Source: Flavobacteriales bacterium (lineage in GTDB: Bacteria > Bacteroidota > Bacteroidia > Flavobacteriales_F > PHOS-HE28). From it: a DNA stretch of 34,140 nucleotides. Location of the stretch: assembly GCA_017987115.1 (NCBI GenBank), contig JAGNUG010000032.1, forward strand, positions 1 to 34,140, in the 5' to 3' direction. The notes under the pieces were generated by a model that did not search any database, was not told the origin of the DNA, and saw nothing but the letters and a program-made list of their open reading frames with translations. Shown here in pieces: positions 23,553 through 31,866 of this stretch. How positions within the stretch are numbered: the first letter of the stretch is position 1; each line of letters opens with the position of its first letter. The position numbers and the translations under genes were made by a program.

Positions 23553-23942
23553 TTACCCTTCAATTTTGTTTTCCTCGTTGTATTTCGATGGGCATTTCAT
23601 CAACATATCGTGTGCTTCGAAATCACCATTTTCGTTGGCTTTGCCGATCAGTACCAACCGCTCGCTGCGTTCCAAGTCCTGCGGCTTGGCTTTGTTCAAA
23701 TGAACCGTGCAGCTTTTGCCTTCAAGGTCTTTCATTGTGAATGTAGTGAGGCTTGCGTTCAATGATGGCTCGTAAACGATATCCTGCGAACGGTCCAGAA
23801 CACCCACAACATGATATTCCTTTCCCGGATTTGCCATGGCCTGTGCTAGGTCGGCATACGTACTGCTATCGCTCAACGAACCGATCAACGCACCGATCGC
23901 TACAGCGATGATGACGATAGAGATGACGTGGCTACGTTTCAT
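23553..23942 (-). CDS. ccmE: Heme chaperone CcmE, CxxxY type
   Basis: The 129-residue protein has an N-terminal membrane anchor (VISIVIIAVAIGALIGSL) and a periplasmic OB-fold domain (KEYHVVGVLDRS, TTFTMKDLEGKSCTVHL, ERLVLIGKANENGDFEAHDM). CcmE carries heme from CcmC to CcmF. In the classical protein a His of the HxxxY motif bonds heme covalently. Here the motif reads LMKCPSKY, so Cys117 replaces His and Tyr121 is kept. A CxxxY form is known from archaea and some bacteria. It sits between ccmD and ccmF. Confidence 0.9.
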   Translation of the reverse strand: MKRSHVISIVIIAVAIGALIGSLSDSSTYADLAQAMANPGKEYHVVGVLDRSQDIVYEPSLNASLTTFTMKDLEGKSCTVHLNKAKPQDLERSERLVLIGKANENGDFEAHDMLMKCPSKYNEENKIEG

Positions 23943-23966
23943 TTTTTTTGTGTTTTCTCTGCAATG

Positions 23967-24188
23967 TCACTCCTGGCTTGACCCGGAGTCTATCCTCTCT
24001 TCCATCTTCTTCAACCGCCGATCCATCATGAACATCCATAGGCTTAGCCCGATGATGATCACGGCCACAACGGCAATGACCGTATTGATCTTTCCTCCGC
24101 CATACAACGAGCTTTCCAGCCAGCTCGGGGCTTGCGCGGCAGCGATCAGCGGTGTGAACATCAGTAGAATAAGTGCAATCAGTTTCAT
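23967..24188 (-). CDS. ccmD: CcmD family protein
   Basis: The 73-residue protein has an N-terminal hydrophobic segment that may be a cleaved signal (LIALILLMFTPLIAAAQ). A second TM helix (INTVIAVVAVIIIGLSLWMF) is followed by a charged tail (DRRLKKMEERIDSGSSQE). This is the layout of Bacteroidota CcmD-like proteins, which stabilise the CcmABC complex and help release holo-CcmE. ATG 24188 overlaps the ccmC stop by four bases (ATGA), implying translational coupling. The gap to ccmE is 24 bp. Confidence 0.8.
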   Translation of the reverse strand: MKLIALILLMFTPLIAAAQAPSWLESSLYGGGKINTVIAVVAVIIIGLSLWMFMMDRRLKKMEERIDSGSSQE

Positions 24189-25204
24189 TGTTCAAAGTGT
24201 TCGCGTAGGGTTGCGGCGCGTAAACGAAGGTCGTACATCCACACGCCCATGATGATCCAACCCATGCAGGCAGGGTAGAACACGGTGCGTAAGCGTTGGT
24301 CAAGATCAAGGTCGCCGAAGCCGCTATTACCACCGTTACCGGGGTGCAAGCTATCGATCGCATTGAGGCGAGGTACTACGAAAAGGAACATGACCAACAA
24401 GACGAAGGCGAAAATGTTGTAGATGCCCGCTAGCCGCGCCCGTTTATGCGCATCCTGCACGGATCCACGGAGAACGAGATAGGCCAGGTAGATAAGCGCT
24501 GTTACCGCTGCTCCATTCAGCTTTACATCATTGGTCCAGAATGCTCCCCACGTTCCACGAGCCCAAATGGCACCGGTGATCAGGCCTAGGAAGCAGAAGA
24601 CGAGACCCACATGAACGGCTTGTTCAGCCGCTCGGTCGTGTTTCAAGGTGTTGCTGCCCAATGCGCGGATGCTCTGCCAAACGGAAATCCCCATGATCAC
24701 GATCATCGTGAACCACATCGGTACATGGAAACAGAGGTTGCGGATGCTCTCGTACAAAATGCTGCGGTTAGGAAAGGTAAATGCCTTCGCACCCAACACT
24801 GCTTCGGGTTCCGGGCAATCGGTGGTACCTGAACCCGCACCTGTTCCGTTCGTGAATAAGGCTCCCGGCATAACGATCTTGCCAGTCCGTGCATTCCAAA
24901 CGAAAATGCTGGTCAAGTTCTCTTTCAAACCAGAGGGAACGTCGAACTGAGCGCTGATCAGGGTAGGGGAAACCACATCAACTTGTGCAGCACACATTAG
25001 ATCCGTGCCGTTCTCCAGATACACCTGAACCGGCTCACCAGCGAATTGCGTGTTGTATCCAGTAACCGTGATCGTTTGTTGCCCAAGTGATATCCGTCCC
25101 GGCTCCACATGCACCAACGCAGGTGAAAGCGGAACCCATAACGCAGCTACCGATGCCCCAAGAAGCAGCACTACGCCTACTATTTTCCACCACCAGTGTA
25201 GCAT
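24185..25204 (-). CDS. ccmC: Heme handling protein CcmC
   Basis: The 339-residue membrane protein has six or so helices in the C-terminal two thirds. The WWD-type signature is GAIWARGTWGAFWTNDVKLNG (two overlapping pieces, about residues 212-232), with conserved His near LCFHVPMWF and AEQAVHVGLVF. The first TM segment is followed by an unusual periplasmic insertion of about 110 residues (LVHVEPGRISLGQQTITVTG, VQVYLENGTDLMC), an Ig-like beta domain not seen in proteobacterial CcmC. CcmC presents heme to CcmE. It lies 177 bp after ccmB and overlaps ccmD. Confidence 0.88.
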   Translation of the reverse strand: MLHWWWKIVGVVLLLGASVAALWVPLSPALVHVEPGRISLGQQTITVTGYNTQFAGEPVQVYLENGTDLMCAAQVDVVSPTLISAQFDVPSGLKENLTSIFVWNARTGKIVMPGALFTNGTGAGSGTTDCPEPEAVLGAKAFTFPNRSILYESIRNLCFHVPMWFTMIVIMGISVWQSIRALGSNTLKHDRAAEQAVHVGLVFCFLGLITGAIWARGTWGAFWTNDVKLNGAAVTALIYLAYLVLRGSVQDAHKRARLAGIYNIFAFVLLVMFLFVVPRLNAIDSLHPGNGGNSGFGDLDLDQRLRTVFYPACMGWIIMGVWMYDLRLRAATLREHFEQ

Positions 25205-25381
25205 TGGATGTTAGTTGGTCAGAGTTATTTGAGTGTGATCCAGCTTCGGTCGACCAACAACCCTGATTGCTCGTATACAGTGCATATCGGGCCTTGAAAT
25301 AACCTCCTCGCTCAGTTGATCAACGCTAGTCCGTCCTACTTGATCTTCCAATTGTCTGATCATCTGATTCTCTGATCCTAA

Positions 25382-26050
25382 CTAGTCCCGCCAAAGGTAC
25401 GGGAACAATACCCACGCCAGCGTGACCGTGATCACCACCAACAGCACGATGCCACCGAAGTACGTACTGCTTACACTCCATGCTACGCCATCCAGGGATA
25501 GCTTACTGGCGCGCATCACAGCTAGCAACATAGGCAACACGATCGGGAAGCCCAGGATCGCCATCAGCCCAAGTCCATTCCCTGCACGCGCGGCTATGGC
25601 CGAAACCAACGTTAGCACTGCGGCAAATCCGATCCCCCCTAGCATTACCGCTAAGATGAACAGGCCAAGATCAGCATTGTCCAGAGCTTCATCACCCAAG
25701 AACAGGATGAAGAATAATAGGCTTAAGAGGCTTAGGATCACCATGGTAGCCGCGTTGTAGAGCGTCCGGGCCATGACAACGTTACGAGGATCCACCAAGG
25801 TGTAGAGGTACAGTTGGCGGCTATTGTCTTCCCGCTGGAACGACCGCGCCAACGCATTGAATGCTGCGAATAGGAGAATGATCCAGAACAGTGCGTTCCA
25901 AGTGGCGGTCCCCAACCCGTTCTTGACTGCAAGAAAACAGACATAAACGGCACTGACCACATAAAGCAACATGCCACCCCAAGCAGCCCGCTGACGCATA
26001 TCCAACGCCAATTCCAGACGCAGGAGATGTGCTATTTCCGTAGGTTTCAA
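25382..26050 (-). CDS. ccmB: Heme exporter subunit CcmB
   Basis: The 222-residue protein has six predicted helices. The opening cytoplasmic motif is LLRLELALDMRQRAAW, followed by FWIILLFAAFNALARSFQRE and LVDPRNVVMARTLYN, all typical of CcmB. It is the membrane partner of the ATPase CcmA in the complex that releases heme-loaded CcmE. No ccmA is in the window; in Bacteroidota it is often encoded elsewhere. This is the first ccm gene in the minus-strand run, 71 bp from the next upstream gene. Confidence 0.9.
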   Translation of the reverse strand: MKPTEIAHLLRLELALDMRQRAAWGGMLLYVVSAVYVCFLAVKNGLGTATWNALFWIILLFAAFNALARSFQREDNSRQLYLYTLVDPRNVVMARTLYNAATMVILSLLSLLFFILFLGDEALDNADLGLFILAVMLGGIGFAAVLTLVSAIAARAGNGLGLMAILGFPIVLPMLLAVMRASKLSLDGVAWSVSSTYFGGIVLLVVITVTLAWVLFPYLWRD

Positions 26051-26120
26051 ATTGCCTTCGCCTTTGGTTGGTCGGCGAGGCGCGAAGGTAACTCAGTTGT
26101 TAGCAGTATCCCGTGACGAC

Positions 26121-26963
26121 TTAGCGCCCCTTACCGGCTACAGCTACGCTGTTCTCCTCGTACACCATATAGATGTCGAGATATGGCCGCAAGGTTGGGT
26201 GGACCTTCTTGTTCTTTTCGGCTGGAATGATCAACAGTACCTTGCCATCCCACTTGGCTGCACTAAAGGCCCTGAATTTCTTGAATTGTGCAAGTTTCGG
26301 GAAGCGATCTTCGAAGCTATCCATGCCATCCGGCCAATTCCGTTGCTGACTGCGGAAAGCTACTGCCTCGATCTCCTGTTTGCTTAAGCCCCTGCGCTCC
26401 AGTTCTTTCAATGCGGTCGAGTCCTTGCTTATGTCATAAGTGGCATAGACACCATCGGGTTTTTTGATCTTGGCCTTAGGCATGCGCCCGTAGGCTGGTC
26501 CTTTGCTTGGCTTAGGTACGGAAACCCTGGTAGGAGCTGCGATTATGTCGTCTTCGGTCAACACCAAATAGAATTCCTGACCCATGCGCATGTCCTCGGG
26601 CATGTGGAAGTTGGATACAGCTGGAATGCGCAAGATCACCATTGGGATCTCTGCTGTGTGGTAACTGCAAACAAGGTAAGCCACGAAGTTCTTGGCCATT
26701 TCTGCATTCAGTACCCGGGCGCTATCCGTGCGAAGACCAACTGGCCAATACGCTGGGCTGGAATAATTGATGACCTCCGTCATCCGCTCTTGTTCGATCC
26801 CTTGTGCCTGGATGCCCGCTTTAGCGATGGGGTCACTGCCAATGTTCACCGGCTCATTCAAGGCTGAGACGTTGGTAATGCGTACTTCCGTTTGCGCGCA
26901 GAGGTCGAATGTGAACGGAACGAAGGTCAGTAGGATCAGGGTGCGTAAAGGTGCCATGCGCAT
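26121..26963 (-). CDS. Hypothetical exported protein
   Basis: The 280-residue protein starts MRMAPLRTLILLTFVPFTFD, then LCAQ, a signal peptide. ATG 26963 (or 26957) is chosen over the frame open to 27209, which would bury the signal. The mature sequence (VINYSSPAYWPVGLRTDSA, YLVCSYHTAEIPMVILRIP, GQEFYLVLTEDDII, WDGKVLLIIPAEK) suggests a beta-rich periplasmic protein. The middle is Lys/Pro-rich (PKPSKGPAYGRMPKAKIKKP). No family is recognised. It diverges from the glutathione peroxidase gene across 244 bp that must hold both promoters; I could not identify them confidently. Confidence 0.7.
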   Translation of the reverse strand: MRMAPLRTLILLTFVPFTFDLCAQTEVRITNVSALNEPVNIGSDPIAKAGIQAQGIEQERMTEVINYSSPAYWPVGLRTDSARVLNAEMAKNFVAYLVCSYHTAEIPMVILRIPAVSNFHMPEDMRMGQEFYLVLTEDDIIAAPTRVSVPKPSKGPAYGRMPKAKIKKPDGVYATYDISKDSTALKELERRGLSKQEIEAVAFRSQQRNWPDGMDSFEDRFPKLAQFKKFRAFSAAKWDGKVLLIIPAEKNKKVHPTLRPYLDIYMVYEENSVAVAGKGR

Positions 26964-27207
26964 TTGTACGTATGATCCACGGTTTTGGTTAGGGGCGATC
27001 CAACATTCACTGAATAACTCATTCCGACTGTTCATTTTCAAGCTTAATAGGGCGATACATAGTTCGATATCCATTGCCATCAGATGAGATATTGACAGTT
27101 TGACGAATGAACATGGATCGTCTTTCAGTTGTTCAAAATGGGATCGGACCAACTGCGAACTGGATATTTCTGTTCGCACTTGATTATTCCACGATCTTTG
27201 CACGACC

Positions 27208-27807
27208 ATGAACTATTACCACACAGTTGTTTTAACCCTATTGCTACCGTTGCTATCATGCGGGCATTTTGATCGTGTCCATGTTGGACCGATCTCCGTT
27301 CCGATCGATCAACCCCAACCGCCGCCACCGATGTCCTTCTACGACTTGACTGCAACCGATATCAACGGACAACTATTCAAATTCGAACAGTTACGCGGAC
27401 ACAAGGTTATGATCGTGAATACGGCGAGCGAATGTGGGTACACACCGCAGTATGCCCAGCTTCAAGAATTGTATGGATCATACGCCGATAAAGGTTTGAT
27501 CATCATAGGCTTTCCAAGTAATGATTTTGGAAAGCAAGAGCCCGGGTCCGAAGCAGATATCGCGACATTCTGTCAAAAGAATTATGGGGTTACTTTCCCG
27601 ATGATGGGGAAAGTGGAAACTAAAGGCGAAGGTCAACACGCAGTGTATAATTGGCTCACGAACAAGGAGTTGAATGGTGCACTTGATTCCAGTGTTAAAT
27701 GGAACTTCCACAAATACTTGGTAGATGCCGACGGCCGTCTTGCATTGTCGTTCGGTTCTGCTGTTTCACCACTTGATGAAGAGATCCTGGAATGGTTGGA
27801 CAAGTAA
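27208..27807 (+). CDS. Glutathione peroxidase-family lipoprotein
   Basis: The 199-residue protein has a lipoprotein-like signal (TVVLTLLLPLLSC, Cys 18), so it is probably tethered in the envelope. The thioredoxin-fold Gpx domain follows: VMIVNTASECGYTPQY (peroxidatic Cys 76), FPSNDFGKQEPGS (Gln) and KWNFHKYLVD (Trp, Asn). A second Cys in ATFCQKNYGVTFP sits where thioredoxin-dependent Gpx have the resolving Cys. It should therefore reduce peroxides with thioredoxin-like donors rather than glutathione. It overlaps bshB1, a bacillithiol gene, which fits a thiol-redox pair. Confidence 0.9.
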   Translation: MNYYHTVVLTLLLPLLSCGHFDRVHVGPISVPIDQPQPPPPMSFYDLTATDINGQLFKFEQLRGHKVMIVNTASECGYTPQYAQLQELYGSYADKGLIIIGFPSNDFGKQEPGSEADIATFCQKNYGVTFPMMGKVETKGEGQHAVYNWLTNKELNGALDSSVKWNFHKYLVDADGRLALSFGSAVSPLDEEILEWLDK

Positions 27808-28535
27808 TTGCTGATCAGGTGGATATATTGTGTATTACTGCACATCCGGATGATGTAGAGATCTCCATGGCCGGGACGATCCTCCATCACAGAGCATTGG
27901 GCCAGACGGTGGGCTTGGTGGAATTGACGGCAGGTGAATTAGGTACCCGTGGAACAGCCGAGATCCGAAAGAAAGAAGCTGACGCAGCTGCAAAGGTGCT
28001 TACTGTCGCTTTCCGCTATCAACTGCGCTTAGCAGATGGATTCTTTCGTGCCGATGAGTCCAGTCTGAAGCATGTGATCACTTCGATCCGTCGGCATCGG
28101 CCAAAAGTGCTGATGACCAATGCGGTACGTGACCGACACCCCGACCACGGACGTGGAGCGAAGCTGGTCGCTGAAGCAGCTTTCCTGAGTGGGTTACGGC
28201 GGATCAACACCACCCACAACGGATTAGATCAAGCACCTTGGAGACCGTCCCAGGTATTTCATGCAATTCAAGATCATTACATCCAGCCTGACCTTGTCAT
28301 TGATATCACTCCCTTCTGGCCCAAGAAGTTAGCTGCGTTGCAGTGCTTCGCTTCCCAGTTCCACGACCCGGCCAGTACGGAACCAACGAGCCCGATCGCA
28401 ACACCGGATTTTTTACCTTTTCTGGAAGGTAGAGCGCGCGAAATGGGACGGCTGATCGGAACAACATATGGCGAAGGCTATACGACCGAAAAACCGTTGA
28501 AGATCAATGATCTATTGTCCTTTGATCAAAGTTGA
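27792..28535 (+). CDS. bshB1: Bacillithiol biosynthesis deacetylase BshB1
   Basis: The 247-residue LmbE/PIG-L-family Zn hydrolase has CITAHPDDVEISMAGTI (Zn ligands His and Asp), TAGELGTRGTAEIRKKEA and RHPDHGRGAKLV (third ligand). It deacetylates GlcNAc-malate to GlcN-malate, the second step of bacillithiol synthesis. ATG 27792 overlaps the peroxidase gene by 16 bases. GTG 27819 gives the more usual N-terminus (VDILCITAHPDD) and is the alternative start. The C-terminal GEGYTTEKPLKINDLL is typical of BshB1. bshA and bshC are not in the window. Confidence 0.92.
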   Translation: MVGQVIADQVDILCITAHPDDVEISMAGTILHHRALGQTVGLVELTAGELGTRGTAEIRKKEADAAAKVLTVAFRYQLRLADGFFRADESSLKHVITSIRRHRPKVLMTNAVRDRHPDHGRGAKLVAEAAFLSGLRRINTTHNGLDQAPWRPSQVFHAIQDHYIQPDLVIDITPFWPKKLAALQCFASQFHDPASTEPTSPIATPDFLPFLEGRAREMGRLIGTTYGEGYTTEKPLKINDLLSFDQS

Positions 28536-28633
28536 TCTGAGGATCCGTTGGACCAAAGTTCCCCTGCACCTCACTGGTCAGATCGGAGTCTTGATGTTTA
28601 CCCTTTGAAGGAATCTTCCAGAGCTTGATCACC

Positions 28634-30289
28634 TTAACGTGCGATGCTCACCCGACTTTCCCGGTGAATATCATGGCTCTTCAGCTTCACAACGTACATT
28701 CCACTGGCCAGTTCCGCGACCGGTATCGTGAATACAGTGTTTGAGTTGGCTATGGTATGGTTGTAAACGCATTGGCCCACTGCATTGTATATGCTGAGCA
28801 TAGTGCCCTGTGGCATAGCGCTACCGAACTGGATGGTGATATTATCGACCGTTGGGTTGGGGTAAACTTCCAACACTTCAGCAGCACTGCTTTCCATCGC
28901 ACCTACAGTTAGATGACAGACATCCGTGACCGGGTTCGTATCCTCTATGGTACTACCAGTAGTGAGGTTTTGCCCTGAGAACCCAGAATAGGTGCTTGGG
29001 TAAAAGTTGCTCCGGAAGGCTTGGTTCATGGCCGGTACCTCATACTGAGGAATGATCATAGTAGCTGTAACCGGATTCACATAGTTCCAGACCGTGGCAC
29101 CCAAAGATGTTACTTCCGTGAATGTGCCCGCAGGACCGTTCGTGATCAATACGTTGCCATTACTTAGTTGCTGCGCACTGGAAAGCCGTTGTGCGTAGTA
29201 ATTGTGCGTGTTACCGTAATTATAGTTCCAAGCTGTCGAGGCCGGACCGAAGGGCAAGACGCTGGCATCATAATTCCAATCCACTACTGGCGGGTCTATC
29301 ACTTCAACTGTACTGTAGTCGCCATCGGGTCGTCCTTCGCCATTGTTGAAGATCATGATGTGGTCGCCAAAAGGCAGGTCGCTTTCGATCCAGCGCGCGT
29401 TGTGTTGTCCATAGAGCTGTTTATCCGCGACCGTGCCTTGGCGGTAGGTCGCAGGATTGCCCCATCGATAAAGCAGATCGCCGCCTTGGCCGGAATTCCC
29501 CCCCGTATGGCTGGCCGCTTCGGCCGTGGTCGTGCTGTGGTCTATGATCCAGATCTCGTTGAAACTATGCGGGCTCAGAACGATCTGGTCCAATGCGGCA
29601 TTATAGTCGATCGAGTTCATGTGGACCCAATCACTTTGCAGATCATCGGCGCCATAGTTAATGTCCATCAGTTGCGGATTATCCGCGATCACACCGAAAT
29701 TGGGCTTGTTCGGGTCAAGATCCTGTATCAAGTGATCCCAAAGGTCCCATTTCCAGACCACATTACCCGTATTTTGGCCCGTGGGCTGGATCTCCAGTAT
29801 GGTTTCGCTCCACACCGGACTGGGCGTAAATGCGGGATCACGGCCTTGCTCAACAGCATTCGCAATGGACTTGCTTTCCCAGACGATCGCAAGCACATTG
29901 CCGTTGGGTAATGCACGGATGTCGTGGTGCTGGCAGATCGTATCTGAACTAAGTTCAAAGCTCCAAGAAACCGTGCCGTCCCAATCTATGATCTCAATGA
30001 TACCACCTTTGCCTCCTGCGTTGAAGGTCGAATTCAGAGCATTCCCTGTTCGTAACAGTTTTCCATCCGGCAACAGGTATACTGATTGCCCCGGACGGTA
30101 GGTACTGCTCCAGGTCTTGACCTCACGACCACACTTATCGATCAAATAGGTTTCTGTGCTGCCCATCGGTGCGAACAGGACGTAACCATCCTCAAGGTTC
30201 TCTGGAGTGTTCTGCAACAAACCAACGGTTTGGCTGTGGGCTATTGCGCATAAAAGTAGCGCAGTTGAGAGTGTTAGAGTTCTGATCAT
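28634..30289 (-). CDS. T9SS type A arylsulfotransferase-like protein
   Basis: The 551-residue exported protein has a signal peptide (MIRTLTLSTALLLCAIAHSQ; ATG 30289). The body is a beta-propeller of the arylsulfotransferase (ASST) family, seen in repeated strands such as VYLLPDGKLLRTGNA, CQHHDIRALPNGNVLAIVW, SDWVHMNSIDYNAALDQIVL and LSNGNVLITNGPAGTF. Conserved His in CQHHD, WVHMNS and GQHNARW correspond to ASST active-site positions, so catalysis is possible but unproven. The last 80 residues are a type A sorting domain (VYPNPTVDNITIQFG, SIYNAVGQCVYN, ASGMYVVKL). It should be secreted by T9SS. It is transcribed with, or next to, the DUF1573 protein. Confidence 0.88.
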   Translation of the reverse strand: MIRTLTLSTALLLCAIAHSQTVGLLQNTPENLEDGYVLFAPMGSTETYLIDKCGREVKTWSSTYRPGQSVYLLPDGKLLRTGNALNSTFNAGGKGGIIEIIDWDGTVSWSFELSSDTICQHHDIRALPNGNVLAIVWESKSIANAVEQGRDPAFTPSPVWSETILEIQPTGQNTGNVVWKWDLWDHLIQDLDPNKPNFGVIADNPQLMDINYGADDLQSDWVHMNSIDYNAALDQIVLSPHSFNEIWIIDHSTTTAEAASHTGGNSGQGGDLLYRWGNPATYRQGTVADKQLYGQHNARWIESDLPFGDHIMIFNNGEGRPDGDYSTVEVIDPPVVDWNYDASVLPFGPASTAWNYNYGNTHNYYAQRLSSAQQLSNGNVLITNGPAGTFTEVTSLGATVWNYVNPVTATMIIPQYEVPAMNQAFRSNFYPSTYSGFSGQNLTTGSTIEDTNPVTDVCHLTVGAMESSAAEVLEVYPNPTVDNITIQFGSAMPQGTMLSIYNAVGQCVYNHTIANSNTVFTIPVAELASGMYVVKLKSHDIHRESRVSIAR

Positions 30290-30476
30290 CGGCCCTAATG
30301 TACAGCAGGTTCTCGTTGTGTATCGGTCCGGAATGTTTTTCGTTGCGACGACCGAACTGGGTATGATCGTCTTCAACACGGTGGAAAGCCTTCAGAACGA
30401 ATGGGATCCAGAGGTCGAAGAAGCGAGGAACAGAATTGCCTTCGTACCGTCGGAGGAGTGGTTTTAAGCTAGGGTA

Positions 30477-31685
30477 TCACCTATTCACCACAAAACACTG
30501 CGACATCGGTGCCTGTCCTTCCATCTGGATGGCGATAATGTAGATGCCCTCAGAGAACATGCTCACATCCAGTTTGCTGGTCTCACTGCTAATGTGGTTG
30601 ATCCGAGTATTCAGCATTTCTTTCCCTGCTTGGTCGTGGATCCGCACATCGGCAGATCGCCCGATATGCTCTTTCAGATCCAAACGAAGTTCATTGCTGG
30701 TCGGATTCGGGAAGATTACAAAGCACCCCGGACTTACCACATCGATCGCCTCCCGGGCTTTTTCCTGCTCTTCATCCATTAGGAATAGCGAAGGGGCGGC
30801 AGCCTCGTCGGTCATAAGCACTTCGGCCTTGATACGGAGTATGGTCTCCTTGGGACTCGTATTTGCCATAATGGTGACGGTCTTGGTTTGGTTCCCTTCT
30901 TGTTTGCCAGGCTTGTAAACTACATGGATCTCGCTTTCTTCACCGGGCATTATAGGGTCCTTGGCGTAAAAGGGAACGGTACATCCGCAGGATCCGGTCG
31001 CGCCGGAGATGACCAGTGGCTCACTGCCCGAATTCTTGAATTTGAACACATACGGATTCTCTGAATTCTGAAGGATTTGGCCAAAATCGTGATCGTATTC
31101 CGCGAATTGTAGGGTTGTTTTCGGGCCATCATAGTCTACATCGGGTTCTTGAGTTCCCAGCTGCGAATAGGGGGCGATGTATTCGTCCACAGGAGGAGGT
31201 AGAGGAGCGAAGGTGTAAGGTTCCGAAATTCCGATCGGACCATCGGTTAGCACGGTGGCATGGATCCTGAGCAGGGTCTGCGAAGGTTTAGTATTTGCTG
31301 TGATGGTCACCGTTTTCAATTGATCATTTTCCTGCTTTCCGGGTTTGTACACCACAAGGATCTCACTTTCCGCACCGGGTTGGATCGGCTCATTATCATA
31401 TTCCGGTACCGTACAGCCACAACTTCCAACGGCGCTCGTAATGACCAACGGAACATCTCCGGTGTTCTTGAATTTGAACACATGTGGGTTCTCGGAATCT
31501 TGCAGGACCTGCCCGAAGTCGAAGTCACTCTCCACGAATTCAACGGTCGTAATTGGCCCGGAGATCACGTGTCCCGTTTGATCGTATGGATCAAACGTCT
31601 GCCCATCACTGGCCTGCTTTTCCTGCGCTATTACCGAGGATAGGATGAAGCAACATGCTAGAAGTAGGGTGGTTCGGGTGGTCAT
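30477..31685 (-). CDS. T9SS type A protein with two DUF1573 domains
   Basis: The 402-residue protein has a signal peptide (TLLLACCFILSSVIAQ). Two closely related DUF1573 domains of about 100 residues follow (about 45-150 and 185-290), each with FDFGQVLQ or HDFGQILQ, NPHVFKFKN, SCGCTVP, SEILVVYKPGKQE and KTVTI.AN. The repeated FKFKN..GD.PLVI pattern is a bacterial Ig-like (ASPM/HYDIN-type) fold. The paired SCGC cysteines may bind metal or form a disulphide. A type A sorting domain closes it (VIFPNPTSNELRLDLKE, IRIHDQAGKEM in form, FSEGIYIIAI). The near-identical domains point to internal duplication. The upstream 181 bp to the flippase hold no gene. Confidence 0.9.
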   Translation of the reverse strand: MTTRTTLLLACCFILSSVIAQEKQASDGQTFDPYDQTGHVISGPITTVEFVESDFDFGQVLQDSENPHVFKFKNTGDVPLVITSAVGSCGCTVPEYDNEPIQPGAESEILVVYKPGKQENDQLKTVTITANTKPSQTLLRIHATVLTDGPIGISEPYTFAPLPPPVDEYIAPYSQLGTQEPDVDYDGPKTTLQFAEYDHDFGQILQNSENPYVFKFKNSGSEPLVISGATGSCGCTVPFYAKDPIMPGEESEIHVVYKPGKQEGNQTKTVTIMANTSPKETILRIKAEVLMTDEAAAPSLFLMDEEQEKAREAIDVVSPGCFVIFPNPTSNELRLDLKEHIGRSADVRIHDQAGKEMLNTRINHISSETSKLDVSMFSEGIYIIAIQMEGQAPMSQCFVVNR

Positions 31686-31866
31686 GTTGGGTGGAGTGTA
31701 AAGTGTTAGGGTTTGAACTTCAGTTCTGATCAGACCGAAAACAGGGGAAGCTTACACAACTGGCTTGTGTGATGATCGTGCTCAAGTGTTATTTTTGAGA
31801 TGGCTTCTAGTTTATTGTCAACTGGTAAACGAAGGTACTATTCACAATGCCTGTGAAATACTAAAG

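Noticed and set aside
23932-24363. Minus-strand 143-codon ORF across ccmC and ccmD
   Set aside because: It overlaps both well-supported genes in another frame and has no recognisable domain.
25211-25363. A 50-codon minus-strand ORF filling the gap between ccmB and ccmC
   Set aside because: ATG to TAA is open, but no family, SD or codon support is visible. Chance is likely.
26964-27209. N-terminal extension of the exported protein at 26121
   Set aside because: The same reason: the signal peptide begins at ATG 26963, and the extension is divergent promoter DNA.
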